Assembly (NCBI RefSeq): GCF_025642155.1
Contig: NZ_CP106798.1
Coordinates: 3,658,001-3,722,000 of the forward strand
Source of the DNA: Streptomyces sp. HUAS 15-9
GTDB taxonomy: Bacteria > Actinomycetota > Actinomycetes > Streptomycetales > Streptomycetaceae
Direction of reading: 5' to 3'
DNA length: 64,000 nt
The notes below the pieces were generated by a model, which saw only the letters and a program-made list of their open reading frames with translations, was not told the origin of the DNA and ran no database searches. Each line of letters opens with the position of its first letter. Within the stretch, counting starts at the first letter, position 1. Below are positions 10,143 to 21,002 of the stretch, one piece after another. The translations under genes were made by a program, and so were the position numbers.

Positions 10143-11224
10143 GAACTCGCTACCTCTCGCAGTCGCTGGGCCGCGCGTTCCGGCGGCACGTCGTTGATGA
10201 ACACACTCATGCCGGATTCGGAACCCGCGAGAAACTTCAGCTTGCCGGAAGTGCGGCGGATGGTGAAAAGCTCAAGGTGGAGCGCGAAGTCGTCACGGCT
10301 GACCCCTTCGAACTCCTCCAGTTGGCCGAACGGCGCCTGGTGCCAGGCGGAGACGTAAGGCGTCAGAGGCTCACCCGCAGAGCTTTCCCCTCCATCCCCC
10401 CCATCGAAGATCCGGTCGAAGCGCCTCAAGAGTTCCAGATAAACCTTGGGGAACTCTGAGCGTGCCGCCTCGTCGAGCGCGAGCAGATCGGGGACGCGGC
10501 GCTTGGGGTACAGGTGGGCCTCGTAGGGCCAGTGCGCGGCGTACGGCACGAAGGCCACCCAGTGTTCACCCTCAAGGACGATCCGCTCACCGGTGAGCTC
10601 CTTCCCTATGAGGGTGTCGAAGAGGTTGGCGCCGCCGGTGGCCTCCTTGTGTGCGGCGAGGGAGTTCAGCATCAGGGCGGTGCGCGGGGTGGTGAAGGGG
10701 TACGCGTAGATCTGGCCGTGCGGGTGACCGAGCGTCACGCCGATCTCCTCGCCGCGGTTCTCGAAGCAGAACACCTGCTCGACGGAGGGGAGGTGGGACA
10801 GCTCAGAGGTCCGGTCCGTCCACGCGTCGAGGACGAGGCGCGCCTGCTCCTCGGTGAGGTGGGCGAAGGACGCGTTGTGGTCGGAGGTGAAGCAGACGAC
10901 CTCGCAGCGGCCCGAGTCGCCGGCCAGTGACGGGAAGCGGTTCTCGAAGACGACGACGTCGTACGACGAGTCCGGGATCTCGCTGAGGCGATGGCCTGCC
11001 GACGGGCACAGGGGGCACTCGTCGGCCGGGGGGTGATAGGTGCGGCCCTGGCGGTGCGAGGCGATCGCGACGCGGTCGCCGAGCAGCGGGTCGTGGCGGA
11101 TCTCGGCGGTGGTCACGGTGGGGTCGAGGGGGCGCCGGTCGACCGCGTCGCGCACGGCGTCGTCCCGCAGGTCGTAGTAGATCAACTCACGACCGTCGGC
11201 CAGTCGAGTCGAGGTCTTCTTCAC
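10139..11224 (-). CDS. galT: Galactose-1-phosphate uridylyltransferase
   Basis: This 361-residue enzyme transfers UMP between UDP-glucose and galactose-1-phosphate. The active-site motif [10 protein letters not shown] contains the histidine that is uridylylated, and the zinc-site cysteines are in DECPLCP. The start is GTG 11224, with AGGGAG six bases upstream. It is the first gene of the gal operon, transcribed away from the symporter gene at 11335. Confidence 0.95.
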   Translation of the reverse strand: MKKTSTRLADGRELIYYDLRDDAVRDAVDRRPLDPTVTTAEIRHDPLLGDRVAIASHRQGRTYHPPADECPLCPSAGHRLSEIPDSSYDVVVFENRFPSLAGDSGRCEVVCFTSDHNASFAHLTEEQARLVLDAWTDRTSELSHLPSVEQVFCFENRGEEIGVTLGHPHGQIYAYPFTTPRTALMLNSLAAHKEATGGANLFDTLIGKELTGERIVLEGEHWVAFVPYAAHWPYEAHLYPKRRVPDLLALDEAARSEFPKVYLELLRRFDRIFDGGDGGESSAGEPLTPYVSAWHQAPFGQLEEFEGVSRDDFALHLELFTIRRTSGKLKFLAGSESGMSVFINDVPPERAAQRLREVASS

Positions 11225-11334
11225 TGCGGACTCCCTATCCGAGCCACCTACAACCTTCAAACAGAAACGAACACACCAAAACACAACTCACCACGACAGT
11301 CAACATCGCAATCAAACAGAGTGGATGAGCGGAC
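11225..11334. promoter_or_regulatory. Divergent gal / symporter control region
   Basis: This 110-bp A/C-rich (plus strand) stretch lies between galT and the symporter. TCAAACAGA occurs twice in direct orientation (11257-11265 and 11312-11320), 55 bp apart. On the galT strand these read TCTGTTTGA, the kind of TGTTTGA half-site often bound by DeoR-type sugar repressors. The regulator assignment is only a suggestion. Confidence 0.45.
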
Positions 11335-13053
11335 GTGTTCAATAACGGAGTGCAAATCCCCACATATGCCCTCACACAGGCCCCAGAGCATCTGGCAGCC
11401 GAGCTGCGGCTCCCCACGAACGGGCTGGACTACACGATCCTCGCGATCTACTTCGCCGTCGTCCTGGGCATCGGCTTCGCGGCTCGCCGCTCGGTGAAGA
11501 CCACCCTCGACTTCTTCCTCTCCGGGCGTTCCCTGCCCGCCTGGATCACCGGACTCGCGTTCATCTCGGCCAATCTCGCCGCGACCGAGATCCTCGGCAT
11601 GGCGGCCAACAGCGCGCAGTACGGTGCCTACACCGTCCACTGGTACTGGATCGGCGCCATCCCCGCCATGGTCTTCCTCGGCCTGGTGATGATGCCCTTC
11701 TACTACGGCAGCAAGGTCCGCTCGGTCCCCGAGTTCCTGCTGCTGCGCTTCGACAAGTGGGCCCACCTGCTGAGTTCGATCCTGTTCGCCTTTGCGGCGA
11801 TCCTGATCGCCGGTGTGAACCTGTACGCCCTCGCGATCGTCGTCGAGGCCCTGCTGGGCTGGCCGCAGTGGGTGGCGATCGTGGTCGCCGGCTTCTTCGT
11901 GCTCGCCTACATCACCCTCGGCGGGCTCTCCTCCGCGATCTACAACGAGGTGCTGCAGTTCTTCGTGATCCTGGCGGCCCTCATCCCGATCTCCGTGCTC
12001 GGTCTGAGGAAGGTCGGCGGCTGGAGCGGACTGAGCGACAGGCTCACCGCGCTGCGCGGCCCCGACTTCGTCACCGCATGGGGCGGCACGGGCATCGGCA
12101 GTCCCAACCCGCTCGGCGCGAACTGGCTGACCATCGTCCTCGGCCTCGGCTTCGTGCTGTCCTTCGGCTACTGGACGACGAACTTCGCCGAGGTGCAGCG
12201 CGCCCTGTCCGCGAGGAACCTCTCCGCCGCCCAGCGCACCCCGCTGATCGCCGCCTACCCGAAGATCTTCATCGTCTTCCTGGTGATGATCCCGGGCCTG
12301 GTCACCGCCGCGCTGGTGCCGGACATCGGCACCAAGAGTTCCGGCCTCCAGTACAACGACTCCATCCCCTACCTGATGCAGGAGCTGCTGCCCAACGGCG
12401 TGCTGGGCATCGCGGTGACGGGTCTGCTGGCGGCGTTCATGGCCGGCATGGCGGCCAACGTGTCGTCCTTCAACACGGTGTTCACCAACGACATCTGGTC
12501 GAAGTACGTGATCCGGCACCGCGAGGACGAGTACTACGTCCGCTTCGGCCGCCTGATCACGGCGATCGGCGTGGCGGCCTCCGTCGGCACAGCGTTTCTG
12601 GCGTCCTCGTTCTCGAACATCATGGCCTACCTGCAGACGCTGTTCTCCTTCTTCAACGTGCCGATGTTCGTCGTCTTCATCGTCGGCATGTTCTGGAAGC
12701 GGGCGTCGGCGAAGTCCGGCTTCTGGGGGCTGCTCGCCGGCACCGTCACGGCGATGGTCAACTACTTCGTGATCTACAAGCGGGGCATCATCGGCATCCC
12801 CTCCGACCAGGGCGCCAACTTCGTCTCCGCGATCGCGGGCTTCGTGGCCGGCGCGGTCGTCATGTCCATCGTCACCCTGTTCACCGCGCCGAAGCCGGCC
12901 GAGGACCTGGAGGGCCTCGTCTACGGCACCCGCTCCCCCGGCACGGCCGAGCCGCCCGCCGCCGGCGACGACGCCTGGTACCGCAGGCCGGCCCTGCTGG
13001 GCTGGGGCGCCGTGATCCTGGCCGCCGCCTGCTACATCCCGTTCTCGTTCTGA
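11335..13053 (+). CDS. Sodium:solute (SSS) family sugar symporter
   Basis: This is a 572-residue sodium/solute symporter of the SGLT class with about 14 membrane helices, beginning at LDYTILAIYFAVVLGIGF. Conserved SSS features include SGRSLPAWITGLAFISANLAA and the helix with NEVLQFF. Divergence from galTEK suggests it imports galactose or a galactoside, but glucose or another hexose is possible. The GTG at 11335 has no clear RBS. A GTG five codons later would give almost the same protein. Confidence 0.87.
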   Translation: MFNNGVQIPTYALTQAPEHLAAELRLPTNGLDYTILAIYFAVVLGIGFAARRSVKTTLDFFLSGRSLPAWITGLAFISANLAATEILGMAANSAQYGAYTVHWYWIGAIPAMVFLGLVMMPFYYGSKVRSVPEFLLLRFDKWAHLLSSILFAFAAILIAGVNLYALAIVVEALLGWPQWVAIVVAGFFVLAYITLGGLSSAIYNEVLQFFVILAALIPISVLGLRKVGGWSGLSDRLTALRGPDFVTAWGGTGIGSPNPLGANWLTIVLGLGFVLSFGYWTTNFAEVQRALSARNLSAAQRTPLIAAYPKIFIVFLVMIPGLVTAALVPDIGTKSSGLQYNDSIPYLMQELLPNGVLGIAVTGLLAAFMAGMAANVSSFNTVFTNDIWSKYVIRHREDEYYVRFGRLITAIGVAASVGTAFLASSFSNIMAYLQTLFSFFNVPMFVVFIVGMFWKRASAKSGFWGLLAGTVTAMVNYFVIYKRGIIGIPSDQGANFVSAIAGFVAGAVVMSIVTLFTAPKPAEDLEGLVYGTRSPGTAEPPAAGDDAWYRRPALLGWGAVILAAACYIPFSF

Positions 13054-13074
13054 CCGCGGGAGAATGGAGAAACC

Positions 13075-13404
13075 ATGTCCGACGAATACGGATACTCCGG
13101 CTATTCCGAGCGGGACCTCCAGCGGGAAGTCCTCGATCTGGAGCACAAGTCCACGACCGCCGCCCGCATCTTCGACCTGCGCCGGATCATCGGCGTCCTG
13201 TTCGTGGTCTACGGGATCATCGTCACGATCGCCGGCATCACCGCCTCCGACGCCGAGATCGCCAAGGCGCAGGGCGTCAACATCAACCTGTGGACCGGCA
13301 TCGGGATGCTGCTGCTCGGCCTGTTCTTCCTGGCCTGGCTGAAACTGCGGCCCACCCCGCCACCGCTCCCGGACACCGCCCCGGACGACAAACCGCACGA
13401 GTGA
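13075..13404 (+). CDS. Small two-helix membrane protein, unknown function
   Basis: This 109-residue protein has a charged, Tyr-rich cytoplasmic N-terminus and two predicted membrane helices (about residues 38-57 and 73-93). A Pro/Asp-rich tail follows. The ATG is preceded by GGAG 22 bases after the symporter stop, so it is in the symporter operon and may be an accessory subunit. No catalytic motif is visible. A strong terminator follows at 13413. Confidence 0.75.
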   Translation: MSDEYGYSGYSERDLQREVLDLEHKSTTAARIFDLRRIIGVLFVVYGIIVTIAGITASDAEIAKAQGVNINLWTGIGMLLLGLFFLAWLKLRPTPPPLPDTAPDDKPHE

Positions 13405-13412
13405 CGCCCCGA

Positions 13413-13441
13413 GGGGCCGGAGTCCGTACCGCTCCGGCCCC
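13413..13441. terminator. Terminator between symporter operon and LuxR regulator
   Basis: A perfect 10-bp stem, GGGGCCGGAG / CTCCGGCCCC, with a 9-base loop lies between convergent genes and can serve both. Confidence 0.75.
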
Positions 13442-13464
13442 CGAGGCGCGGGGGACGGCACCCC

Positions 13465-14163
13465 CTAGGAGTTCGGGTGCGCAGCCGACGCGTTCGTGAC
13501 CGGTCCCGCCCTGTCCAGCAGCCCGGTCCGGGCCGCCAGGGCCGCCGCCTCCAGCCGGGAGCCGACGCCCAGCTTCATCAGGACCCGCTGCACATGGGTA
13601 CGGGCCGTACTCGGGGCGATGCCCATGCCGACCGCGATCAGCCGGGTGTCCTCACCGTCGGCGACCCTGACCAGGACCTCCACCTCCCGCGGGGTGAGCA
13701 ACTGCAGCAGGCGCTGGCCCTCGTCGTCGGGCTGGGCGGCGGGGTTGAGGAGCTCGCTGAAGGCTCCCTGCAAGAGCTGCGGGGCGACGGCCGCCTCGCC
13801 CGCCCGAGCCTTCATGATCGCCCGTTCCACCCCTTCTATCCGCTCGTCGTGACGCACGTACCCCGACGCACCGGCCGCGAAGGCCGCCGCGATCCCTCGC
13901 GGGGACGGCACCGGGCCCAGGACCAGCATCGCGACCTGCGGACGCTCACGCTTGATCCGCACCACCGGATCGAAGGCCCCCGGCTCGGCCGGCGCCGCCG
14001 TACCCAGCAGGCACACCTCGGGCGCACGGCTGATCACCAGCTCCGCCGCGCCCGCGGCCGGAGCCGCCGCCGCGAGCACCCGGTGCCCGCGCAGCTTCAA
14101 CGCCGAGGCCAGCGCCTCCGCGAGCAATCGGTGGTCGTCGACCACCATGAGCCGCACTCCCAT
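13465..14163 (-). CDS. LuxR-type regulator with degenerate receiver domain
   Basis: This 232-residue protein is built like the regulator at 6216-6989: VVDDHRLLAEAL at the N-terminus and a C-terminal LuxR helix-turn-helix (LTPREVEVLVRVADGEDTRLIAVGMGIAPSTARTHV). At the position of the phosphoacceptor aspartate it reads CLLG (Gly54), so phosphorylation at that site is unlikely. The acidic pair after VV is kept. ATG 14163 was chosen because it starts directly at the receiver fold, with GGGGGG upstream. It is an orphan regulator with unknown targets. Confidence 0.85.
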   Translation of the reverse strand: MGVRLMVVDDHRLLAEALASALKLRGHRVLAAAAPAAGAAELVISRAPEVCLLGTAAPAEPGAFDPVVRIKRERPQVAMLVLGPVPSPRGIAAAFAAGASGYVRHDERIEGVERAIMKARAGEAAVAPQLLQGAFSELLNPAAQPDDEGQRLLQLLTPREVEVLVRVADGEDTRLIAVGMGIAPSTARTHVQRVLMKLGVGSRLEAAALAARTGLLDRAGPVTNASAAHPNS

Positions 14164-14363
14164 AGAGCAACCCCCCAGTCCCCCCAATGGATGCCCCACT
14201 ATGGATGCCCACTGGTCCGCATGGACAGAGGGCCCCCCGGCACCCCTGCCCTTCATGACCCCGGAAGCTACACGCTTGTTCGACGTCGCGCTGCCCCTAC
14301 TGATGAGAAGTGCCCCGGATCGACGGAATTTCTGGCATTCGAGGGTGATGAGCGGTACGTGAA

Positions 14364-14393
14364 CGGCCCCGCCCCTGAGCAGGGGCGGGGCCG
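14364..14393. terminator. Terminator downstream of first beta-propeller gene
   Basis: GGCCCCGCCCCTG - AG - CAGGGGCGGGGCC forms a perfect 13-bp stem just beyond the stop of the minus-strand gene ending at 14413. Confidence 0.75.
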
Positions 14394-14412
14394 TCGAACG
14401 GGGGGCGCGCGA

Positions 14413-16326
14413 TCAGCCGCCCGCGCTGAACGCGACCGCCAGGTACTCCTTGCCGTACGCGGAGTTCGTCTTGTGGGCGAAGACCGCCGACATGTAGAGG
14501 TGCCCCTGGGAGTAGAGGATCTCCGCGTAGTCCGGCAGCATGCTGGTCTCCGCGTCCCTCACGTCCCGGTCGGCCGGGTTCTCCAGCAGCTTGGTCTCCT
14601 TGAAGGAGCCGCCGTCGATGCTGACGATCTGGCCGCCCTTGTCGTAGGGCGGGCGCTTGTACGCGATCAGGTTGCCGCCGTCCATGCGCAGCGGGGTGAT
14701 CGTGTAGCCGTCGCCGGCGTCGGCGCGCTGGCCGGTCTGCTTGCCGGTGCCGAGGTCGAACGCCACGACCTCGTTGGTCTTGCTGTAGTCGCCCTTGCCG
14801 TCGTGTTCCTCGGTCGGCACGTACAGCTTGTCGTTGCCGACCACGATCTCCTTGCAGTACTCGATGCGGGAGATGCCGTCGCAGCGGCCGCCGTAGGAGT
14901 CGCCGGGCGCGTTGATCCTGGCGCGCAGCCGGCCGGTCTTGTCGTCGATGGAGAAGTAGTCCGAGATGCCGCTGCCGTCGCCCGCGCTGTCGCCGACGTC
15001 GGCGGCCACCACCAGCGGGTTCGTCGAGACGATGCTGGCGTACTCGATGCCCGAGGTCATCTTGTACTCGGAGATCACCTTGCCCGACTTGGGGTCGATG
15101 GTCTGGATGTGCAGCTGGCGGTTGTCGTACTGACCGCACTTGCGCACGGCCACCAGCTTGTCGCCGCCGCCGTACCCGGCGTCGTAGCAGGTGTCGGTCG
15201 GCTTCGGCTGCCAGAGCACCTTGCCGGAGTCGATGTCGAAGGCGGCGCCGCCATTGGTGCTGCCGACCGCGACTGTTCGCTGGGCGACCGTCACATTGTC
15301 GAAGTTGATCGGGTAGTCACCGGACTTGGCCGTCTTCGTCCACAGCTTCTTGCCCGCGTCGAGGTCGATGGCCGCGACCTGGCTGCAGCCCGCGGAGGAG
15401 CTCTTCGCGGGCATCTTCGGCTGGAAGGTGATCGCCGTCAGATTGTCCGAGGTGACGTGGGTGGTCGCGTTGCACACGGGGCCGGGCAGGTCGATCGTCC
15501 ACAGCTTGCTGCCGCTGTCGGGGTCGTAGCCGACGATCTGGGCGATGCCGCTCTTGGCGTACACCTTGTCGGTGAGCCAGGAGCCGGTGGTGACGACCGT
15601 GTCGTCCGCCTCGGGCAGCGGGACCTTGAAGCTGATCTTGGAGGCGGGGTCGGAGGGCACCTTCTCCTTGCCGCCCGAGGTCGTGCCCCCGCCGCCGCCG
15701 TTGTCGCCCTTGCCGTTCTTGCCGCCGGTGGTGCCGCCGGAGCTCGCGGTGTCGTGCTTCTTGCCGTCGTCGCCGGACGACTTCGCGTACCAGATGCCGC
15801 CGCCGACGATGAGGGCGATCACGACGAGGGCCGAGACGATGATGACGAGCGAGGAGTTGACCTTCCGCCCGCCCCCGCCCGGCGCCCCGGGCTGCGGCTG
15901 GAGCGGCATGGTGGGCTGGCCCGGGTAGCCGTAACCGGGCTGCTGTCCATAGCCCGGCTGCTGCCCGTAACCGGGCTGCTGTCCATACGCGTTGGGCTGG
16001 GTGTACGGGTTCGGCGGCTGGGCGGGGTAGCCGTAGCCCGGGGGCGTCTGGGGGGCGCCCTGCGGGGCCTGGGGGTATCCATAGCCGGGCGGCGGCGGAG
16101 GCGGCGTCTGCGGGGCCTGCTGCGGATAGCCGTAGCCCGGCTCCGGCGCCTTCTGGAGACCCGGCGGAGTCGGCGGGGTGGCCGGCGGCGTGGCCGGAGG
16201 GGTCTGCGGGGTGGCCTGCGGCGGCGTGGGCGTCGCGGGCGGCGTCGCGGGCGTTTGGTCCTGGGGCGGGCCGAAACCCCCCTGCTGCGGGGGCTGGTTG
16301 GGCGGCGGGGGCGGCGGCTGGGTCAT
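14413..16326 (-). CDS. Membrane-anchored PQQ-like beta-propeller protein (copy 1)
   Basis: This 637-residue protein has a long Pro/Gly/Gln/Tyr-rich cytoplasmic tail (about residues 1-150, with repeated PGYGYP/GQQPGYG units). A single membrane helix near residues 160-182 (SSLVIIVSALVVIALIVGGGIWYA) is followed by a Gly/Asp/Lys linker. The extracytoplasmic domain of about 400 residues carries PQQ/WD40-like blades (SGSKLWTIDLPG, AGKKLWTKT, SGKVLWQPK). Eight or so cysteines could pair outside the cell. It follows a paralogue at 16382-18193 with 55 bases between. Function is unknown; surface sensing, binding or scaffolding is plausible. Confidence 0.82.
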   Translation of the reverse strand: MTQPPPPPPNQPPQQGGFGPPQDQTPATPPATPTPPQATPQTPPATPPATPPTPPGLQKAPEPGYGYPQQAPQTPPPPPPGYGYPQAPQGAPQTPPGYGYPAQPPNPYTQPNAYGQQPGYGQQPGYGQQPGYGYPGQPTMPLQPQPGAPGGGGRKVNSSLVIIVSALVVIALIVGGGIWYAKSSGDDGKKHDTASSGGTTGGKNGKGDNGGGGGTTSGGKEKVPSDPASKISFKVPLPEADDTVVTTGSWLTDKVYAKSGIAQIVGYDPDSGSKLWTIDLPGPVCNATTHVTSDNLTAITFQPKMPAKSSSAGCSQVAAIDLDAGKKLWTKTAKSGDYPINFDNVTVAQRTVAVGSTNGGAAFDIDSGKVLWQPKPTDTCYDAGYGGGDKLVAVRKCGQYDNRQLHIQTIDPKSGKVISEYKMTSGIEYASIVSTNPLVVAADVGDSAGDGSGISDYFSIDDKTGRLRARINAPGDSYGGRCDGISRIEYCKEIVVGNDKLYVPTEEHDGKGDYSKTNEVVAFDLGTGKQTGQRADAGDGYTITPLRMDGGNLIAYKRPPYDKGGQIVSIDGGSFKETKLLENPADRDVRDAETSMLPDYAEILYSQGHLYMSAVFAHKTNSAYGKEYLAVAFSAGG

Positions 16327-16381
16327 GACAGATGTACCTCGGAAGGACGGGGACGGAGGAGAAGCGGGGTAGGGACCGGGC

Positions 16382-18193
16382 TCACTTGCCGAAGGCAAGC
16401 ATCAGCTTCTCCTTCGTGTCGTCGTTGCCGTTGAGCCGGGTGGACGAGATGTAGAAGCGTCCGTCGGCCCAGTCGATCGCTCCGTCGAAGAAGCCGTCCT
16501 CGATCTCCGCGGTGCCCTGCGGGTTCTGCAGCAGTTTCGTCGTGGTGTGGGCGGTGCCGGTGGTGGGGATCGACACGACCTGGCCGCCCGCGTCGTACGA
16601 CGGGTGGACGTAGGCCACGAGTTGGCCGCCCTCGACCTTGACGGGCGTCATCGACTCGTCCGCCGGGGACTTCACACGCCACGCGGCCTTGCCGGTGGCC
16701 AGGCTGATCGCGACGATCTCGTTGGCGCCGCTGGTGGAGTCGGTGGGCAGATAGAGGTTGTTCGCGTCGGCGGCCACGCCCTGGCAGCCCTGGAGGTCGC
16801 GTTCGAGGATCGCCCAGCCGCACTGCGGGGCGAACTTCTCGTCGACCTTGACCTCGGAGCGGAACTTGCCGGCGCTGGTGAAGGTGGAGATGTTCCAGGC
16901 CTTCTTGTCCTCGTTGGTCAGATAGACCACGAGCGGGTCGACGGAATAGGTCCGCGCGACCGTCCAGCCCTTCTTCACCGGCTGGGTCCACCGGGCCTTG
17001 CCGGTGACCGGGTCGAGCTCCTGGATCTCGTCGTGCTCGTTGCTGCCGGTGGCGTCGCAGGAGGCCACGGAGATCAGCCGATTCGTGCCGCCCGCGAACG
17101 CGGTCGGGAAGCAGTCGGTGCCGTACCGCTTCTTGTCGAACAGCTTCTTGCCGCTGGCGAGGTCGTACGCCGTGCCCGACTGCGAGCGGCCCACCATCAG
17201 CGTCTTGCCCGCGATGGTCAGCTCCAGGCTGAGCGTGCTGTCGAACAGCGCGCCGTCGGCGACCGTGGCGCTCCAGCCCTTCTTGCCGGTGTCGAGGTCG
17301 ATCTGCTGAAGCTGGTTGCACTTGGCGCGGTCGCTGGTGCCGCTCATGTACGCCACGACGACCTTGTCGTCGGCCGACTTCACCGGGGTGACGGCGCAGA
17401 TCTTCTGCGCGAAGGTGATCGGGGACCAGGCCGGGTCGCCGTTGCCGACGCGGTAGGCGAAGACCTGCTTGTACGCCGCCTTCACCGCCGTGCTGCCGGT
17501 GATCCACATACCGGGGGCGTCGGCGCCGGAACCGGGCGCGTCCGGAGCGGTCTTGTACCAGAGCACTTTGGCCTCGCCGGGCTTACGGCCCTCGTTGAGG
17601 TTCTCCGGGTCCGAGCCGCCGTCGCCGCTGCCGTCACCGGGGTTGACCGGGTCGGCAGTGCCCGTGGGCTTGGAGTCGCCGCTCTGCTGGGCGATGGGCT
17701 TCTTCTTGTTGCCGTCGTCGCCACTGGCCACGTAGATGCCCACGCCGACGACCAGCAGCGCCGCCACCGCGGCCGCGGTGATCACGGCGGGCTTCCCCTT
17801 GAACGGGTTCTTCGAGCCGCCGGGCGGCGGGGTGCCGGGCGCGCCGGGGAACTGCGGCTGCTGCGGGTAGCCGTAACCGGGCTGCTGTCCGTACGGCCCC
17901 GGCTGCTGCGGCTGCCCGTATCCGCCGGGGGCGCCATAGGGACCGGGCTGCCCGTACGGGCCGGGCTGCTGCGGGTAGCCGTAGCCCGGCTGCGGCTGCT
18001 GCGGTTGCTGGGGCGGCTGGGCCGGCGGAGGCGGGGACGCCGGAGTGCCCTGGGGGGCGCCGAAACCTCCCTGCGCGGGCGGCGTCTGCGCGGGTGGCGT
18101 CTGCGGGGGCCCGAAGCCGCCGCCCTGTGGCGGCTGGTCCTGCGGCACTCCGAAACCACCCTGCTGCGGCGCCTGGTTGGGCGGCTGAGTCAT
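16382..18193 (-). CDS. Membrane-anchored PQQ-like beta-propeller protein (copy 2)
   Basis: This 603-residue tandem paralogue of the gene at 14413 has the same order of parts. A Pro/Gly/Gln/Tyr-rich tail (QPGYGYPQQ, GPYGQPGPYG) covers about residues 1-130, with a membrane helix near residues 137-158 (VITAAAVAALLVVGVGIYVAS). A low-complexity linker and an outer propeller domain with TGKKGWSAT, SGKKLFDKK and TGKARWTQP blades follow. The ATG has GAGGGGGAG upstream. It is the first gene of a two-gene operon. Tails of this composition are common in Streptomyces membrane proteins and may mediate clustering. Confidence 0.82.
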   Translation of the reverse strand: MTQPPNQAPQQGGFGVPQDQPPQGGGFGPPQTPPAQTPPAQGGFGAPQGTPASPPPPAQPPQQPQQPQPGYGYPQQPGPYGQPGPYGAPGGYGQPQQPGPYGQQPGYGYPQQPQFPGAPGTPPPGGSKNPFKGKPAVITAAAVAALLVVGVGIYVASGDDGNKKKPIAQQSGDSKPTGTADPVNPGDGSGDGGSDPENLNEGRKPGEAKVLWYKTAPDAPGSGADAPGMWITGSTAVKAAYKQVFAYRVGNGDPAWSPITFAQKICAVTPVKSADDKVVVAYMSGTSDRAKCNQLQQIDLDTGKKGWSATVADGALFDSTLSLELTIAGKTLMVGRSQSGTAYDLASGKKLFDKKRYGTDCFPTAFAGGTNRLISVASCDATGSNEHDEIQELDPVTGKARWTQPVKKGWTVARTYSVDPLVVYLTNEDKKAWNISTFTSAGKFRSEVKVDEKFAPQCGWAILERDLQGCQGVAADANNLYLPTDSTSGANEIVAISLATGKAAWRVKSPADESMTPVKVEGGQLVAYVHPSYDAGGQVVSIPTTGTAHTTTKLLQNPQGTAEIEDGFFDGAIDWADGRFYISSTRLNGNDDTKEKLMLAFGK

Positions 18194-18426
18194 CAGCGCT
18201 CTCCCCCTCGTTCACTGATTTTTAGCCACGCCCTGAGGTTCGTGACGGACCCAAGGTCGTACTCAGAAAGTTCTCAGACGGCTCTTTCTATCACCCGGTA
18301 CAGACAGCACACGGGGCCGTGCCCACCCCTGTTCCCAAGGGAGGACCGGCCCGTGATGCCGTCGTTATGCGCCTTCACGCCCCCTTCACGCAGCGCACGC
18401 GCCCCCTGCGCCCGAGAGATGAAAGG
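18194..18426. promoter_or_regulatory. Promoter region of the beta-propeller pair
   Basis: These 233 bases hold the leader of the minus-strand propeller operon and the 3' flank of the ABC-F gene. On the minus strand TCTGAGAAC and TCTGAGTAC form an imperfect direct repeat (around 18256-18277). No RNA gene was recognised. Confidence 0.35.
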
Positions 18427-20235
<1,809 letters not shown>

Positions 20236-20319
20236 TTCACTCCTGCGCAGGGGGGTCGGTCAGCCTTCTAGCCTAGGGCCTGCGGGGGTGGGGGCGGGGA
20301 GCGAGGGGGTTGTCACTCT

Positions 20320-20354
20320 TTGTGATGACGTGATCGGGATGCGGCGGCTACGGT
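20320..20354 (+). promoter_or_regulatory. Promoter of second Uma2 gene (shared architecture)
   Basis: TTGTGATGAC (20320-20329), a 19-bp spacer and TACGGT (20349-20354) match the promoter of the first Uma2 gene element for element. In both cases ATGGGAGGAA holds the RBS. Confidence 0.55.
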
Positions 20355-20392
20355 GGAGGACAGGCACCAGGATCTTGTCCATGGGAGGAACC

Positions 20393-20989
20393 ATGACAGC
20401 CCAGCCCGCAGAGCAGTCCGGATGGCGCATGCCCCCGCTGGACGGCTACACCGTGGACGACCTGCTCACACTGCCTGATCTCCCGCCGCACACCGAGTTG
20501 ATCGACGGGAGCCTGGTCCTCGTGAGTCCGCAGCGCTACTTTCACTTCGCCGCGATCGACCTGCTGGCCAGCGGCCTGCGCCGCACTGTGCCTCCCGAAT
20601 TGAAGGTCGTCCGCGAAATGACCGTAGTGCTGGACCGGCGCAACGGACCCGAGCCGGACATCTCGGTGATCAGGGCCGCCGCCAAGACCGGGCCGGAACA
20701 GACGTACTTCGAGGGAAAGGACGTCGTACTCGCCGTCGAGGTCGTCTCCCCGGAATCCGAAGCCCGCGATCGGCTCACCAAGACACACAAATACGCAGAG
20801 GCGGGCATCCGGTACTACTGGCTGGTGGAAATGGCCGGGGCCGAGAAGCATCCGGCGGTCGAGGTCTTCGAGCTGTCGGAGACCAGGGGCACGGGCTTGT
20901 ACCGCTCGATCGGCACGTACCGCGACCGCGTCAAGGTCGACAAGCCCTACACCATCGACATCGACCTGACCGCCATCGACGAACTCTGA
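20393..20989 (+). CDS. Uma2-family (DUF820) protein, paralogue of 3706-4320
   Basis: This 198-residue protein has the same Uma2 nuclease-like fold. Blocks shared with the first copy are PPLDGYTVDDLLTLP, DLPPHTELIDGSL, REMTVVLDR, EPDISV and VLAVEVVSPESEARDR. The catalytic-type E/D and K residues are retained. ATG 20393 follows GGGAGG. The gene stands alone between two minus-strand operons. The cellular role of the family is not established. Confidence 0.85.
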   Translation: MTAQPAEQSGWRMPPLDGYTVDDLLTLPDLPPHTELIDGSLVLVSPQRYFHFAAIDLLASGLRRTVPPELKVVREMTVVLDRRNGPEPDISVIRAAAKTGPEQTYFEGKDVVLAVEVVSPESEARDRLTKTHKYAEAGIRYYWLVEMAGAEKHPAVEVFELSETRGTGLYRSIGTYRDRVKVDKPYTIDIDLTAIDEL

Positions 20990-21002
20990 GCGGACCCCGC
21001 CC

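Noticed and set aside
15900..16300. Regularly repeated DNA that could suggest a CRISPR array or minisatellite
   Set aside because: The repeats are in frame and encode the PGYGYP/GQQPGYG protein tail; there are no unique spacers or cas genes.
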